From Billgrantia montanilacus (GTDB lineage Bacteria > Pseudomonadota > Gammaproteobacteria > Pseudomonadales > Halomonadaceae), in NCBI RefSeq assembly GCF_003336675.1, contig NZ_QPII01000003.1:186001-250000 (forward strand): a DNA stretch of 64,000 nt, given 5' to 3'. How positions within the stretch are numbered: position 1 is the stretch's first letter; each line of letters begins with the position of its first letter. Below are positions 1 through 8,485 of this stretch, in pieces. The notes below the pieces were generated by a model, which saw nothing but the letters and a program-made list of their open reading frames with translations, ran no database searches and was not told the origin of the DNA. The position numbers and the translations under genes were made by a program.

Positions 1-106
1 GTTGCCCAGCTCGATGGCCCGGCGCGTCCAGAAGCGTGCGAAGAAAAAACACCCCGTACCCTTCTGACACCGAATCGGACACATCAGACATGAAAAGGGT
101 AAGACA
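1..106. other. Window edge, no assigned gene
   Basis: This is the left edge of the window, upstream of the LysR gene. One forward frame is open from base 1 to a TGA at 91-93, and another ends at about 67 with a basic tail. Either could be the 3' end of a gene that starts outside the window. Neither fragment is long enough to identify. Confidence 0.3.
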
Positions 107-970
107 ATGACGAATATACCTACAGACCTGCTGAGGACCTTCGTCACGATAAAGGACCTGGGAGGCTTCACCAGCGCCGGCGAGCTACTCGGTCGCTCCC
201 AGCCGGCGATCAGCCTCCAGATAAAGAAGCTGGAAGAGATCCTGAATACCAAGATATTTCTGCGCGGATCGAGTCTCGAACTGACCGAGGATGGTGAATA
301 CCTCTATGAGTCCGCACGTAATATCCTGGAGATCAACGATCAGATCATTGCCAAGGTAAGAGGAGACAATGTTTCCGGCAAGGTGAGGCTTGGCATACCC
401 AACGACTTCGAGTTGGCCTTTCTTCCCAAGGCACTGAGGAGTCTCTCGCGCGTCTACCCGAATATCATCGTGGAGGTAGACTGTGAAATCAGCAAGGTGA
501 TCCTTCAGCGATACCAGAAGGGCCACTACGACATTGCACTGGCCATGGAGCGCGCCAAGGAAAATGAGGATAGAGATGCCCGTGATTACCGGCTAGAGAG
601 CTTGGATTGGGTTTACAAGGACAGTCGCCTCATCGATGGGGATGATGAGCCCATCCCCTTGGTCGCTTATCCGCAAGGCTGTGTGTATCGATCCATCATG
701 GAGGAAGCCCTGCAGGGAAAGCAACACCCCTTCCGGTTCATGTATACGAGCACCAGCCTGCTGGGGATCTTCTCTGCCGTCGAGGAAGGGCTGGGTATCA
801 CCGCGATGGCCAAATCGGTCATTCCCGAAAACTTGAAACATGCCAGCAGTGCCAAGGACCTGCCGGAACTCGAAAGTGTCTGCATCGGCCTGCACTACAA
901 GGAGCGTGAACTCAACATTGCCTCGCGACACGTACTCGACTTCCTTCGCTCGGGACTGGGTAACCTATGA
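107..970 (+). CDS. LysR family transcriptional regulator
   Basis: This is a 287-residue LysR-type regulator. Residues 1-60 form the winged helix-turn-helix, with the family pattern SAGELLGRSQPAISLQIKKL at about 22-41. The rest is the periplasmic-binding-protein-like effector domain (RLGIPNDFE, then EEGLGITAM near 225). The ATG follows an AAGGGTAAG ribosome-binding sequence. It runs convergently towards the creatininase gene, with 43 bp between the two stop codons. It is the only regulator beside the creatine/creatinine genes, so control of that cluster is a reasonable inference. The effector cannot be read from the sequence. Confidence 0.9.
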   Translation: MTNIPTDLLRTFVTIKDLGGFTSAGELLGRSQPAISLQIKKLEEILNTKIFLRGSSLELTEDGEYLYESARNILEINDQIIAKVRGDNVSGKVRLGIPNDFELAFLPKALRSLSRVYPNIIVEVDCEISKVILQRYQKGHYDIALAMERAKENEDRDARDYRLESLDWVYKDSRLIDGDDEPIPLVAYPQGCVYRSIMEEALQGKQHPFRFMYTSTSLLGIFSAVEEGLGITAMAKSVIPENLKHASSAKDLPELESVCIGLHYKERELNIASRHVLDFLRSGLGNL

Positions 971-1013
971 GGGCAGCATTGCCAACCCAAAGCGGGCTGA
1001 CAATGCCGGTGGC

Positions 1014-1772
1014 TTAACCGAAGGTTCGAGAAATCTTCTCTATGCACTCATCGAGTATCCGCTCGCCCTTCTCGGCCGTTGACTTCACCGGGGACGACAG
1101 CGTACCCGAGCTCGGCACCCAATTCGGATCAGGCGGAAAGACATCGTAAGGCGGGAACGCTGCCGGTGACATATCGACTACCTTCGACATGTCCACCAGG
1201 TCGGGGCGTATCTTCAGCATGATCGACGTCTCCAGCACACCGCCATGCTCGACTGCCCAACCCGAGAAGCCGTCAGGAAATACCTTCTCGATGGTGGCTT
1301 CGCTGATGAAATCCCAGTAGGAAAGCAGTACGACCTTGATCTCGATGCCGGCTAGCTTGGCATGCTTCACGGCACGGTCGGCCGCCTCCACCAGGAACAT
1401 CGAATTCTCGTAGTGACCATTGAGCACGATGAACTCACGGTTGCCGTGCTCCATGAAGGCGAGGATCACGTCATACGCGTACTCTTCCAAGGAGCGCCCG
1501 CTTACGCAGGTGGTTCCAGGAAAGAAGTTGCCTCCCCCCGACTTGACCTGCGACTTGTAGCCATAGGCAATCGGCGGGGCGACCAACATGTTGCCACTAC
1601 GCTCGGCCACCCGGCAGGCAATATGCTCAGGAATCAGGACATCGGGATTCAATGACATATGCGGCCCGTGCTGTTCGATCGCACCGACGGGCAGCAATAT
1701 CCTGCAGGCGCCATCCGCCACCCTGTCTCGATAGGACATCCAGTCCAGCTCGGCCACCTTGATGCTATTCAT
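1014..1772 (-). CDS. Creatininase (creatinine amidohydrolase)
   Basis: This 252-residue enzyme interconverts creatinine and creatine by opening the cyclic amide. It matches my memory of Pseudomonas putida creatininase almost end to end. The metal ligands are in place: E33 and H35 in EQHGPHM, D44, and H120 and E122 in NGHYENSMF. The family segments YGYKSQ.KSGGGN, FPGTT, VLLSYWDF, EHGG and FPPYDVFP are also present. The ATG overlaps the stop of the upstream BCCT gene by 4 nt (ATGA), so the two are probably translationally coupled. Its product would feed the creatinase encoded further upstream in the same direction. Confidence 0.93.
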   Translation of the reverse strand: MNSIKVAELDWMSYRDRVADGACRILLPVGAIEQHGPHMSLNPDVLIPEHIACRVAERSGNMLVAPPIAYGYKSQVKSGGGNFFPGTTCVSGRSLEEYAYDVILAFMEHGNREFIVLNGHYENSMFLVEAADRAVKHAKLAGIEIKVVLLSYWDFISEATIEKVFPDGFSGWAVEHGGVLETSIMLKIRPDLVDMSKVVDMSPAAFPPYDVFPPDPNWVPSSGTLSSPVKSTAEKGERILDECIEKISRTFG

Positions 1773-3376
1773 CGGCTTTTCCCCTCCGGAATGGACTTTA
1801 GTGAGTATTGCTCACGGAAGAAGCTATCTTGCTGTACGGCACGCAGGATCGAGAACGCCATCAGTACCATGATCACCGAGAAGGGAAGCGCCGAGAGGAT
1901 GGCTGCCGTCTGCAGGGTCGACAGTGCCCAAGTACCGCCTACCAGCAGCAGCACGGCGGCGATGCCTCCCTCCATGACGCCCCAGAAGATACGGTGCCGT
2001 GACAGCGGATGCGGATCCCCTTCGCTCAGTATGGTGGTAATAACCAGGGTGCCCGAGTCAGACGAGGTGATGAAGTAAGTCGCCACCAATATAGTGCCGA
2101 AGAATCCTGCCAACACACCTACAATACCCAAATCCATCGCCGAGAACGTTGCATAAAGTGCAAGGGATACATCATTGGAGACCGCATCGGAAATTCCCCC
2201 ACTGCCGAACAGTTCCTCGAAGAGTGCCGTGCCGCCATAGGCGGACAGCCATACGAAGGAGAGCAGTGAAGAGACACCTACCACACCAAAGATGAATTCG
2301 CGGATAGTCCTACCCTTGGAGACGCGAGCCACGAAGACGCCGACAAACGGGGCCCAGGACATCCACCATCCCCAGTAGAAAACGGTCCACCAGCCCTGCC
2401 AGGAGTCCTGCCAGGAATCGACCCCATTGGCAGCCGTGGCGTTGCTGCCGGTATAGAAGCTCAAGGGAATCACCGTTCTCAGGTAGTCACCCATGGAATC
2501 CAGGAAACCACCGATAATGTAGCGAGTCGGACCGAAGATGAAGAAGAAGGCAAGCAGCAGAAAGGTGAGCCACATATTGGCCTGGGAGAGATACTTGATG
2601 CCCCGCTTCAAACCGGTAAGCACGGAGATCAGAGCCAGCACGGTGATCACACCAATCAGCGCGACCTGCACCAAGCTGCTGACAGGCACACCCCACAGAT
2701 AATTGAGACCAGCATTGATTTGCTGGACACCAAGCCCCAGGGAGGTAGCAATACCAAAGAGGGTGGCAAAGACTGCAATGATATCGATGAGGTTACCAAT
2801 CCACCCATTGACCCTCTCTCCCAGGATTGGATAGAGCGTGTAGCGAATGCTGAGTGGTTTCCCGTAGCGATAGGCCATCAGCGCCAGGCTCAGAGCAACG
2901 ATACAGTAGATGGCCCACGCATTAAGTCCCCAGTGGAAATAGGCCAGGCGCATTGCAACGTCAGCGGCTTCTCCATCTCCTACTGCCGAGGAAAAGGGTG
3001 TGCCGTGGGAGAGATGCATGATCGGCTCGGCAATGGACCAGAAGATGATACCAATGCCCTGCCCGGCAGCATAGAGCATGGCAAACCAGGTGAAGTAGCC
3101 GAACTCCGGCTTATCTTCATCGTTGCCAAGCTTCAAGCTTCCATACTTGCTTAACGCCAGGCCGACGAGAAAGATAAGAAAACTTGCTGCCAATCCTACA
3201 TACCACCAGTTGAAGTAGAAGGTCACATAGGTTCTTCCCCTGTCGATCAGCTCGGTGGTCGTTTGAGGGAAGAGGATGGCGAGCGCGATGAAAGCCGCTA
3301 TGAGGGCGACAGACACCAGAGTAACCAGTGGATTAACCCCCCTGAAGGGGCCTGAGTGAAGGACCATACCGAACAC
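1769..3376 (-). CDS. BCCT family transporter, candidate creatine/creatinine carrier
   Basis: This is a 535-residue integral membrane protein with about 12 predicted helices. It belongs to the betaine/carnitine/choline transporter family. Supporting motifs are GLGVQQINAGLNYLWG near 215 and the signature WTVFYWGWWMSWAPFVGVF near 325-345, followed by a basic RVSKGRTIREF loop. The gene lies between creatinase and creatininase and overlaps the latter by 4 nt. Known BCCT substrates are methylated zwitterions such as glycine betaine and carnitine, and creatine resembles these chemically. Import of creatine or creatinine is inferred from this context. Uptake of betaine for osmoprotection is the main alternative. 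Confidence 0.88.
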   Translation of the reverse strand: MFGMVLHSGPFRGVNPLVTLVSVALIAAFIALAILFPQTTTELIDRGRTYVTFYFNWWYVGLAASFLIFLVGLALSKYGSLKLGNDEDKPEFGYFTWFAMLYAAGQGIGIIFWSIAEPIMHLSHGTPFSSAVGDGEAADVAMRLAYFHWGLNAWAIYCIVALSLALMAYRYGKPLSIRYTLYPILGERVNGWIGNLIDIIAVFATLFGIATSLGLGVQQINAGLNYLWGVPVSSLVQVALIGVITVLALISVLTGLKRGIKYLSQANMWLTFLLLAFFFIFGPTRYIIGGFLDSMGDYLRTVIPLSFYTGSNATAANGVDSWQDSWQGWWTVFYWGWWMSWAPFVGVFVARVSKGRTIREFIFGVVGVSSLLSFVWLSAYGGTALFEELFGSGGISDAVSNDVSLALYATFSAMDLGIVGVLAGFFGTILVATYFITSSDSGTLVITTILSEGDPHPLSRHRIFWGVMEGGIAAVLLLVGGTWALSTLQTAAILSALPFSVIMVLMAFSILRAVQQDSFFREQYSLKSIPEGKSR

Positions 3377-3400
3377 TCCTATGATATTGTTCTTGTACGC

Positions 3401-3420
3401 AAAAAGGGGGCCATGCCCCC
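3401..3420 (-). terminator. Intrinsic terminator after the creatinase gene
   Basis: Read on the minus strand, a perfect GGGGG/CCCCC stem (3406-3410 with 3416-3420) and a 5-nt loop are followed directly by TTTTT. The hairpin lies between the creatinase stop and the BCCT start, inside what otherwise looks like one operon. It could partly uncouple the transporter and creatininase from creatinase expression. Confidence 0.65.
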
Positions 3421-3427
3421 TTCTATG

Positions 3428-4636
3428 CTACGTGACGATGTTGTGCTCTGGGCCGTACGGGAACCCGGTGATGTTTTCGGCACCGTGCTCGTTGACCACA
3501 AGGATGTCGTGCTCTCGATAGCCACCGGCACCTGGGTTGCCTTCCGGAATCGTGATCATCGGCTCCATGGAGACCACCATGTTGGGTTCGAGCACCGTCT
3601 CGATGTCTTCGCGCAGCTCCAGGCCAGCCTCGCGACCGTAGTAGTGGCTCAAGGTACCGAAGGAGTGCCCGTAGCCGAAAGTGCGGTACTTGAGCAGGTC
3701 ATGCCTGGCGAAGATATCGTTAAGCTCGTGTGCGATATCGCAGCAGCGCACCCCGGGCTTGATCAGCTCCTGGCCACGCCGGTGGACTTCGCAGTTCGCC
3801 TCCCACAGCCGCAGGTGCTCGTCGGAGGCGTGCTCGCAGAACAGGGTCCTCTCCAAGGCAGTGTAGTAGCCAGAGATCATCGGGAAGGTATTCAGGCTCA
3901 GGATATCGCCGGGTTGGACGCGACGGCTGGTCACCGGGTTGTGGGCGCCGTCGGTATTGATACCCGACTGGAACCAGACCCAGGTATCCATCAGCTCGCT
4001 GTTGGGATAGGTCTTGGCGATCTCGCGCACCATGGCACGCTGGCCCGCCAGGGCGACCTCGTATTCCGGCACCCCGGCCGCAATGGCATCGCGCACGGCC
4101 ACCCCGCCCACGTCGGCAATCCGCGCACCCTGGCGAATCAGCGCGATCTCCTCGGAGGATTTGATCATGCGCATCTGCATGCTCGGCACGCCGATATCCA
4201 CCAGCTCCACGTCACCCAGGGCCGTCAACAGCTTCTGCTGGTTCTGCAGCGTCAGGTGATCGAACTCGACGCCAACCCGGCGGCGACCTTCGCAGAGCTG
4301 CTTGACCACCTTGAAGAAGTTGTCCTTCTGCCAGTCGGTATAGACGATATTGTCGCCCAGGCGATTGCGCCGCCAAGGCTGACCGCCGTCGATATTGGCT
4401 GTCACGGTCGTGAATCGGTCTTGAGTGACGACAAGGCCATAATCACGCCCAAACTTGCAATAGACGAAATCGCTGAAGTAGTTGATGTTGTGATATGACG
4501 TCATCACCACGGCGTCAATATCATTGGCTGCCATGGTCTTCCTGAGGCGTGCCAGCCTTCCTTGCATCTCGGCGTCCGAGAAAGTGGGAACAACCTTTTC
4601 CCCATTGGGAATCTCGATCATCGATGGAAGTTGCAT
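3428..4636 (-). CDS. Creatinase (creatine amidinohydrolase)
   Basis: This 402-residue cytoplasmic enzyme of the pita-bread (M24 peptidase-like) fold hydrolyses creatine to sarcosine and urea. It is colinear with Pseudomonas creatinase. The catalytic H232 lies in GAHNPVT, the substrate carboxamidine ligands E262 and E358 lie in TALERTLF and SMEPM, and R335 is in HYYGREAGL. The N-terminal segment SYHNINYFSDFVYC also matches. The metal-binding residues of true M24 aminopeptidases are absent, as expected for creatinase. The ATG follows GAAGGAG at good spacing. The gene is first in the BCCT-creatininase direction. No sarcosine oxidase or urease gene is in the window. Confidence 0.95.
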   Translation of the reverse strand: MQLPSMIEIPNGEKVVPTFSDAEMQGRLARLRKTMAANDIDAVVMTSYHNINYFSDFVYCKFGRDYGLVVTQDRFTTVTANIDGGQPWRRNRLGDNIVYTDWQKDNFFKVVKQLCEGRRRVGVEFDHLTLQNQQKLLTALGDVELVDIGVPSMQMRMIKSSEEIALIRQGARIADVGGVAVRDAIAAGVPEYEVALAGQRAMVREIAKTYPNSELMDTWVWFQSGINTDGAHNPVTSRRVQPGDILSLNTFPMISGYYTALERTLFCEHASDEHLRLWEANCEVHRRGQELIKPGVRCCDIAHELNDIFARHDLLKYRTFGYGHSFGTLSHYYGREAGLELREDIETVLEPNMVVSMEPMITIPEGNPGAGGYREHDILVVNEHGAENITGFPYGPEHNIVT

Positions 4637-4757
4637 CTTGTTATCTCCTTCATCCTCAAGCGACTTGCGCCGCGGGGTTTTGACCCAACCTGAAATGCTT
4701 CATTGCGTACGGTTCTGCTGTACGGACGAATATGGCCAGCGGAAGGAGGCAGCACCA

Positions 4758-4928
4758 ATGACTAGTGCAAATCGGTCCATTGGCCACGGCAATGCCCAGG
4801 TATTTCATAGGGTTGGAGGGGAACTGTTGGCATTTACGGTCGCCGAAGTGCCACCTGAGGAGGGTATTCCATCAGGGAAGAGGCTCCGTTACCGGGGCCG
4901 TGTCGAGGCGGTGTTAGAAGGGAGGTAG
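4758..4928 (+). CDS. Possible small protein (56 residues)
   Basis: An ATG at 4758 is preceded by the near-ideal ribosome-binding sequence GGAAGGAGG eight bases upstream and opens a 56-codon frame ending at 4928. The product begins [11 protein letters not shown], ends RVEAVLEGR, is polar, and has no signal peptide or membrane helix. It is divergent from creatinase and ends about 26 bp before the tRNA terminator hairpin. I recognise no family. The strong start signal is the only positive evidence, and it may not be a gene. Confidence 0.3.
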   Translation: MTSANRSIGHGNAQVFHRVGGELLAFTVAEVPPEEGIPSGKRLRYRGRVEAVLEGR

Positions 4929-4954
4929 CAGAAGGTAAGGTACTAGATAACAGA

Positions 4955-4984
4955 AAGGGCCCACGACAAGCGTCGTGGGCCCTT
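4955..4984 (-). terminator. Terminator of tRNA-Arg
   Basis: A perfect 13-bp stem (4955-4967 with 4972-4984) with a 4-nt loop lies just downstream of the tRNA on the minus strand and is followed by TTCTG. The stem is long and GC-rich, and the T tract is short. Confidence 0.7.
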
Positions 4985-4991
4985 GAATTCG

Positions 4992-5068
4992 TGGCGCGCC
5001 CAGAAGGATTCGAACCTTCGACCCCTGCCTTCGGAGGGCAGTACTCTATCCAGCTGAGCTATGGGCGC
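4992..5068 (-). tRNA. tRNA-Arg, anticodon CCG
   Basis: This is a 77-nt tRNA with an encoded CCA. The acceptor stem GCGCCCA pairs with TGGGCGC and the discriminator is G. The D arm, an anticodon loop CTCCGAA (anticodon CCG, decoding CGG) and the TTCGAAT T-loop are all canonical. It stands alone, with its own promoter and terminator. Confidence 0.97.
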
Positions 5069-5090
5069 TTGCTTGCTATGAAGCGGCAAC

Positions 5091-5119
5091 ATCGTAACCG
5101 TCAGCGCACGGACTGTCCA
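5091..5119 (-). promoter_or_regulatory. Sigma70-type promoter of tRNA-Arg
   Basis: On the minus strand a TGGACA box (5114-5119) is separated by exactly 17 bp from a TACGAT box (5091-5096). The -10 box ends 22 bp before the first base of the tRNA. This is a strong consensus arrangement. Confidence 0.7.
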
Positions 5120-5142
5120 GCCTGGTCGTCCCGCAGCCGTTG

Positions 5143-6279
5143 TTATCCGTCGCCCCCGAAGATACGGTACCGCTCACTTACCCCGCCGGACTCCTCGGCA
5201 CGGCGCGTTGCCCCTTCCAGCTGCTGCGCGAGAACGACAGCGCTGCCCGCCGTGCCACTCTCGAGCATCCCCTTCACCTCGGCCCGGGCCCGGGCCACCT
5301 CGGCTTCGAGCTCCGCCGCCATGTCGGCGCGATACAGCCCCTCTTCGGCCTTGAGCAGGGCGTACTCCGTACCGGCGAAGCCGGCCAGTGCCACCGCCGT
5401 CGTCGCCGCGCCGGCCAGCAGCGCACCCGGACCGGTGGGTGCGGTGGCGGCAGCCGCGGTGCCGCCGGTGGCCAGGGAGCGGGCGCCATGAACGCCCAAC
5501 CGCGCCACGATCCTGCCGGCCACCACTCGCGCGCCCCTCGCGGCGGCACCGGAGGCGAGCCGCTGGACAAGGACGCGACTGGTGACGAAGCCCACCACCG
5601 CACCAGCCCCGGCCGTGCCCCAGCGGGCCGTATCCCACTGCCCCTGGAAGGCCTGGCTCAGCGACAGGTCGAGATCGATGGTGTGGATCGCATCGGCGCT
5701 GGCCGAGGCTCCCGCTGCCTGGCGGTCGGCGAAGCGGGCATGCAGCGTCCGGCCGATATCCAGCGCCAGGGCCTGGTGGGTCAGCGCCAGTTGGGCCGGG
5801 AAATCCGCCTTCAGCTCAGCCAACGCCGATGCGAAGCCGCTCTCCTCGATGAGTCGCTCGGAGAGCTGCGCTTCGAGCCATTCATCCAGATCGCCGACAA
5901 TGGCAACGCCCAACCGGTGATAGCTGCCCCGCGGCGAGAAGTACCAGTCGAGATAAGCCGGCACGGCCGCTTCGAGAGGGGCAAAGCTGGCATCGACCCG
6001 CTCGTCGATCCAGGGGTGCATCTCCTGCTGCAGACGGGCTTCCGCTCCCTGGGTGAGCTCGGCAAGTTCACGACCGAAGGCGGCATGGGTCTCGGTATCC
6101 AGGATCAGCGTTTCACCGCTGACCACGACCTGGAACAGTGGGGCGTCACTCCGTTTCTGCAGGGCTTGGTACCCCTGGGTCAATGCCACCATCAGCAGTA
6201 CGACGAGCAACAGGGAGACGCCCCATGGCAGCCAGCCATGCGCGCCCCCGAACCCACCTCGCCCTCCTGATGTCGTCAT
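5143..6279 (-). CDS. Uncharacterised membrane-anchored protein
   Basis: This is a 378-residue protein when started at the ATG at 6279, which has GAGGAG about ten bases upstream. An in-frame ATG at 6315 would add 12 residues but lacks a good ribosome-binding site. One N-terminal membrane helix ([19 protein letters not shown]) is followed by a roughly 180-residue soluble region containing the phrase [13 protein letters not shown] long Gly/Ala-rich hydrophobic part follows, and the C-terminus is charged. The Gly/Ala segments could form further membrane helices. It lies just downstream of another membrane protein gene and is probably co-transcribed with it. I do not recognise the family. Confidence 0.75.
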   Translation of the reverse strand: MTTSGGRGGFGGAHGWLPWGVSLLLVVLLMVALTQGYQALQKRSDAPLFQVVVSGETLILDTETHAAFGRELAELTQGAEARLQQEMHPWIDERVDASFAPLEAAVPAYLDWYFSPRGSYHRLGVAIVGDLDEWLEAQLSERLIEESGFASALAELKADFPAQLALTHQALALDIGRTLHARFADRQAAGASASADAIHTIDLDLSLSQAFQGQWDTARWGTAGAGAVVGFVTSRVLVQRLASGAAARGARVVAGRIVARLGVHGARSLATGGTAAAATAPTGPGALLAGAATTAVALAGFAGTEYALLKAEEGLYRADMAAELEAEVARARAEVKGMLESGTAGSAVVLAQQLEGATRRAEESGGVSERYRIFGGDG

Positions 6280-6305
6280 TCGTGCCCCACTCCTCTTTTC
6301 ACCGG

Positions 6306-6388
6306 CCCTATCCATCGTCCCTATCCATCGAGCCTATTCATCAGCCCTGCCCATCGGCTCCCTGTCCATTAGCTCTCTGTCCACCGGC
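6306..6388. repeat. Degenerate short tandem repeat across a gene junction
   Basis: On the plus strand about six imperfect copies of a 12-15 base unit of the type CCCTATCCATCG follow one another. They cover the last codons of the 286-residue membrane protein, the intergenic gap and the optional upstream start of the next gene. In protein it gives the repeating C-terminal motif MDRE.MGR. Confidence 0.7.
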
Positions 6389-7194
6389 TTGCCCAGCGCC
6401 TCCAGGATCGCACCGCGCAGGGCTTCCGCACCCAACAATAGACGCACGTAGGCCCAGGCAAAGGCGCTCTGCACCAGCAACAGCAGGAGCCAGCCCACCA
6501 GCACCAGGCTCTCGTTGAGCTCGCCTCGCTCGGCGGCGTTCTGCATCGCCCAGTACTGGGTGACCTCGAGCGCCCTGGCCAACCGCTCGAAGAACCCCAG
6601 CAGGGAATCGTGGCCATCGCCGGGAACATGGCGCATCAGCGCCTCCTCCCAGCCTAGCCCCACCAGGTAGGGCTGTGGCAGCCACAGCGCCAACACCACC
6701 AGCGACACCGCCAGGAGGACACCGAGTGGCCATGCGAGCAGGCGTCGCGTCACCCCCGGCACATACTCGGCGACGACGTGGCGCGCCAGACGCCGACGCA
6801 TGACGCGGCGCAACAGGACCAGGCCAACGACACCAACCAGCAGCAATGGCCAGTAGACCGGCGAGAGCAGGCGTAGTTTCACCAAGATCAGCAGTGCCAG
6901 CAGGATGCCCAGCAACTGATGCCAGGCGACCATCACCAGTCCGCCACGCAGCCAGCGCTGCCAGGGTGAGGCGGCCTGGAGGTACTGACCCAGCCAGGCG
7001 CGGCGCCGCAGCCGTGCGGCCTCCAGGCCGCCGGCAAAGATCAGTTGGGCCATGATGACCCAGGCCGGAAGCAACAGCAGGTCAGAGAGACCGGACCCGG
7101 CCAGCGTCCAGAGCAGCAGCAGGAGCACGACCAGGGCCAGGTGGCCATCACGACGAAGCAGGAGCCACCATCCTGCATTTGCGAGCCTGGTCAT
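6334..7194 (-). CDS. Uncharacterised polytopic membrane protein
   Basis: This 286-residue protein is started at the ATG at 7194, which has GGGGGTAG upstream. The longer frame from 7362 would overlap lhgO by 95 bp with low-complexity Arg/Pro sequence. I count about six hydrophobic helices, with strongly basic loops (LRRVMRRRLARHV near 130) and a soluble stretch at about 185-225. The C-terminus is encoded by a degenerate tandem repeat and is the least conserved-looking part. It lies 73 bp after lhgO and just before a second unknown membrane protein. I do not recognise a family. Confidence 0.72.
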   Translation of the reverse strand: MTRLANAGWWLLLRRDGHLALVVLLLLLWTLAGSGLSDLLLLPAWVIMAQLIFAGGLEAARLRRRAWLGQYLQAASPWQRWLRGGLVMVAWHQLLGILLALLILVKLRLLSPVYWPLLLVGVVGLVLLRRVMRRRLARHVVAEYVPGVTRRLLAWPLGVLLAVSLVVLALWLPQPYLVGLGWEEALMRHVPGDGHDSLLGFFERLARALEVTQYWAMQNAAERGELNESLVLVGWLLLLLVQSAFAWAYVRLLLGAEALRGAILEALGKPVDRELMDREPMGRADE

Positions 7195-7267
7195 GTAGCT
7201 ACCCCCGTGTCGTGCTGTTGCCAAGCCTGCGATATCGCGCTCGGCAACGGCAGGACCGACGCAACCC

Positions 7268-8485
7268 TCAGGTGGCCTCCACCATCTCGCTGACCTTTCC
7301 GAGGATATGGCGGCCGATAGGAATGGCAGAGGTGGCCGCCGGCGAAGGGGCGTTGCAGACATTCACCGTACGGCGGGTGTTCACGAACAGAAAGTCGTCG
7401 ATCAACCGGCCATCACGCGAGACGGCCTGGGCACGCACGCCCGCGGGCCAGGGCTCGAGGTCGTCCAGGGTCAGGCTGGGGCAGTACTTGCGCACTTCCG
7501 CGAGATAGCCCTTCTTGAACAGGGAGTTCTTCATCTCCACCAGGCCCGGCTTCAGGTTGCGGCCCAGCACCCTGAGCACCCCAGGATTGGTGAACATGCG
7601 CGCCATGTCGGGCAGCGAGATATCGCCCTTGCGGTAGCCTTCCCGCTTCAGTGCCAGCACCGCATTGGGCCCCAACGTCACTGAACCATCGATCATCCGG
7701 GTGAGGTGAACACCCAGGAACGGCATGGAGGGGTCGGGGATGGGATAGATGAGATGGTTGACGATACCGCTGTGCCGGTCGGGCAGCCGATAGTACTCGC
7801 CGCGAAACGGGCAGATGGTGAAGCCCGGGTTGCGCCCCAGCAGGCGTACGACCCGGTCGGCCATCAATCCCGAGCAGCTCACCAGGTAGCGGCTGTTGAA
7901 TTCCCCTTGAGAGGTGGTGACGATCACTTCGCCAGTACGCTCGGCAAGCCCGGTCACGGCATGGCCATAGCGGATCTGACCGCCGTGGCGCTCGAATTCG
8001 GCCGCCATCGCCTCGGCGACCCGGGCGTAGTTGACGATGCCGCTGGAGGGCACGAATATCCCGCCGATGCCGGTGATGTTGGGCTCGCGCTCCTTGAGTG
8101 CCTCGGCCGAGAGCCACTCCCGCTCCAGCCCATTGGCCGCGGTGCGCTCCCACAGCGCTTCCATGCGCTGCATCTCCTGGCCATTGGTCGCCACCAGCAC
8201 CTTGCCACAGATCTCGTAGTCGATGGCGTGACGCTCGCAGAATTCGCGAGTGGCGCGGTTGCCCTCCAGGCAGAAGCGCGCCTTGAGGCTGCCGGGGGCG
8301 TAATAGACGCCCGCGTGGATCACGCCGCTGTTATGGCCGGTCTGGTGGTGGGCAGGCCCATCCTCCTTCTCCAGCAGTGCGATCTTCTTCTCAGGAAAGC
8401 GTTCGATCAGCTGCATGGCAGTGGAAAGCCCGAGGATGCCGCCGCCAATGATAATGAAGTCGTGCACGCGCGCCCCTGTCGTCAT
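7268..8485 (-). CDS. lhgO: L-2-hydroxyglutarate oxidase/dehydrogenase
   Basis: This 405-residue FAD enzyme of the DAO family oxidises L-2-hydroxyglutarate to 2-oxoglutarate and in E. coli passes electrons to the membrane quinone pool. The dinucleotide-binding motif GGGILGLS is at 14-21. It is followed by the family stretch HQTGHNSGVIHAGVYYAPGS near 47-66 and the C-terminal GVRAQAVSRDGRLIDDF region. The length is typical. No glutarate hydroxylase gene (glaH/csiD) is adjacent, so a metabolite-repair role is as likely as lysine catabolism. It may be followed by the two unknown membrane proteins in one transcript. Confidence 0.9.
   Translation of the reverse strand: MTTGARVHDFIIIGGGILGLSTAMQLIERFPEKKIALLEKEDGPAHHQTGHNSGVIHAGVYYAPGSLKARFCLEGNRATREFCERHAIDYEICGKVLVATNGQEMQRMEALWERTAANGLEREWLSAEALKEREPNITGIGGIFVPSSGIVNYARVAEAMAAEFERHGGQIRYGHAVTGLAERTGEVIVTTSQGEFNSRYLVSCSGLMADRVVRLLGRNPGFTICPFRGEYYRLPDRHSGIVNHLIYPIPDPSMPFLGVHLTRMIDGSVTLGPNAVLALKREGYRKGDISLPDMARMFTNPGVLRVLGRNLKPGLVEMKNSLFKKGYLAEVRKYCPSLTLDDLEPWPAGVRAQAVSRDGRLIDDFLFVNTRRTVNVCNAPSPAATSAIPIGRHILGKVSEMVEAT

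Larger units (their letters stand above)
4637..4991. other. Intergenic region upstream of creatinase
   Basis: This 355-bp stretch should hold the creatinase promoter on the minus strand. A direct repeat of GTACGG (4707-4712 and 4720-4725) lies about 70-90 bp upstream of the creatinase start and could be part of a LysR site, but this is weak. A short forward reading frame with a strong ribosome-binding site (4758-4928) and the tRNA terminator fill the rest. Confidence 0.5.

Noticed and set aside
3356-4498. Long forward frame (380 codons) over creatinase
   Set aside because: It is antisense to a gene with all catalytic residues in place. It has no family resemblance and only exists because of GC-rich third positions.
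4992-5068. tRNA-Arg as an integration site
   Set aside because: I looked for an integrase gene and a repeat of the tRNA 3' end nearby and saw neither.
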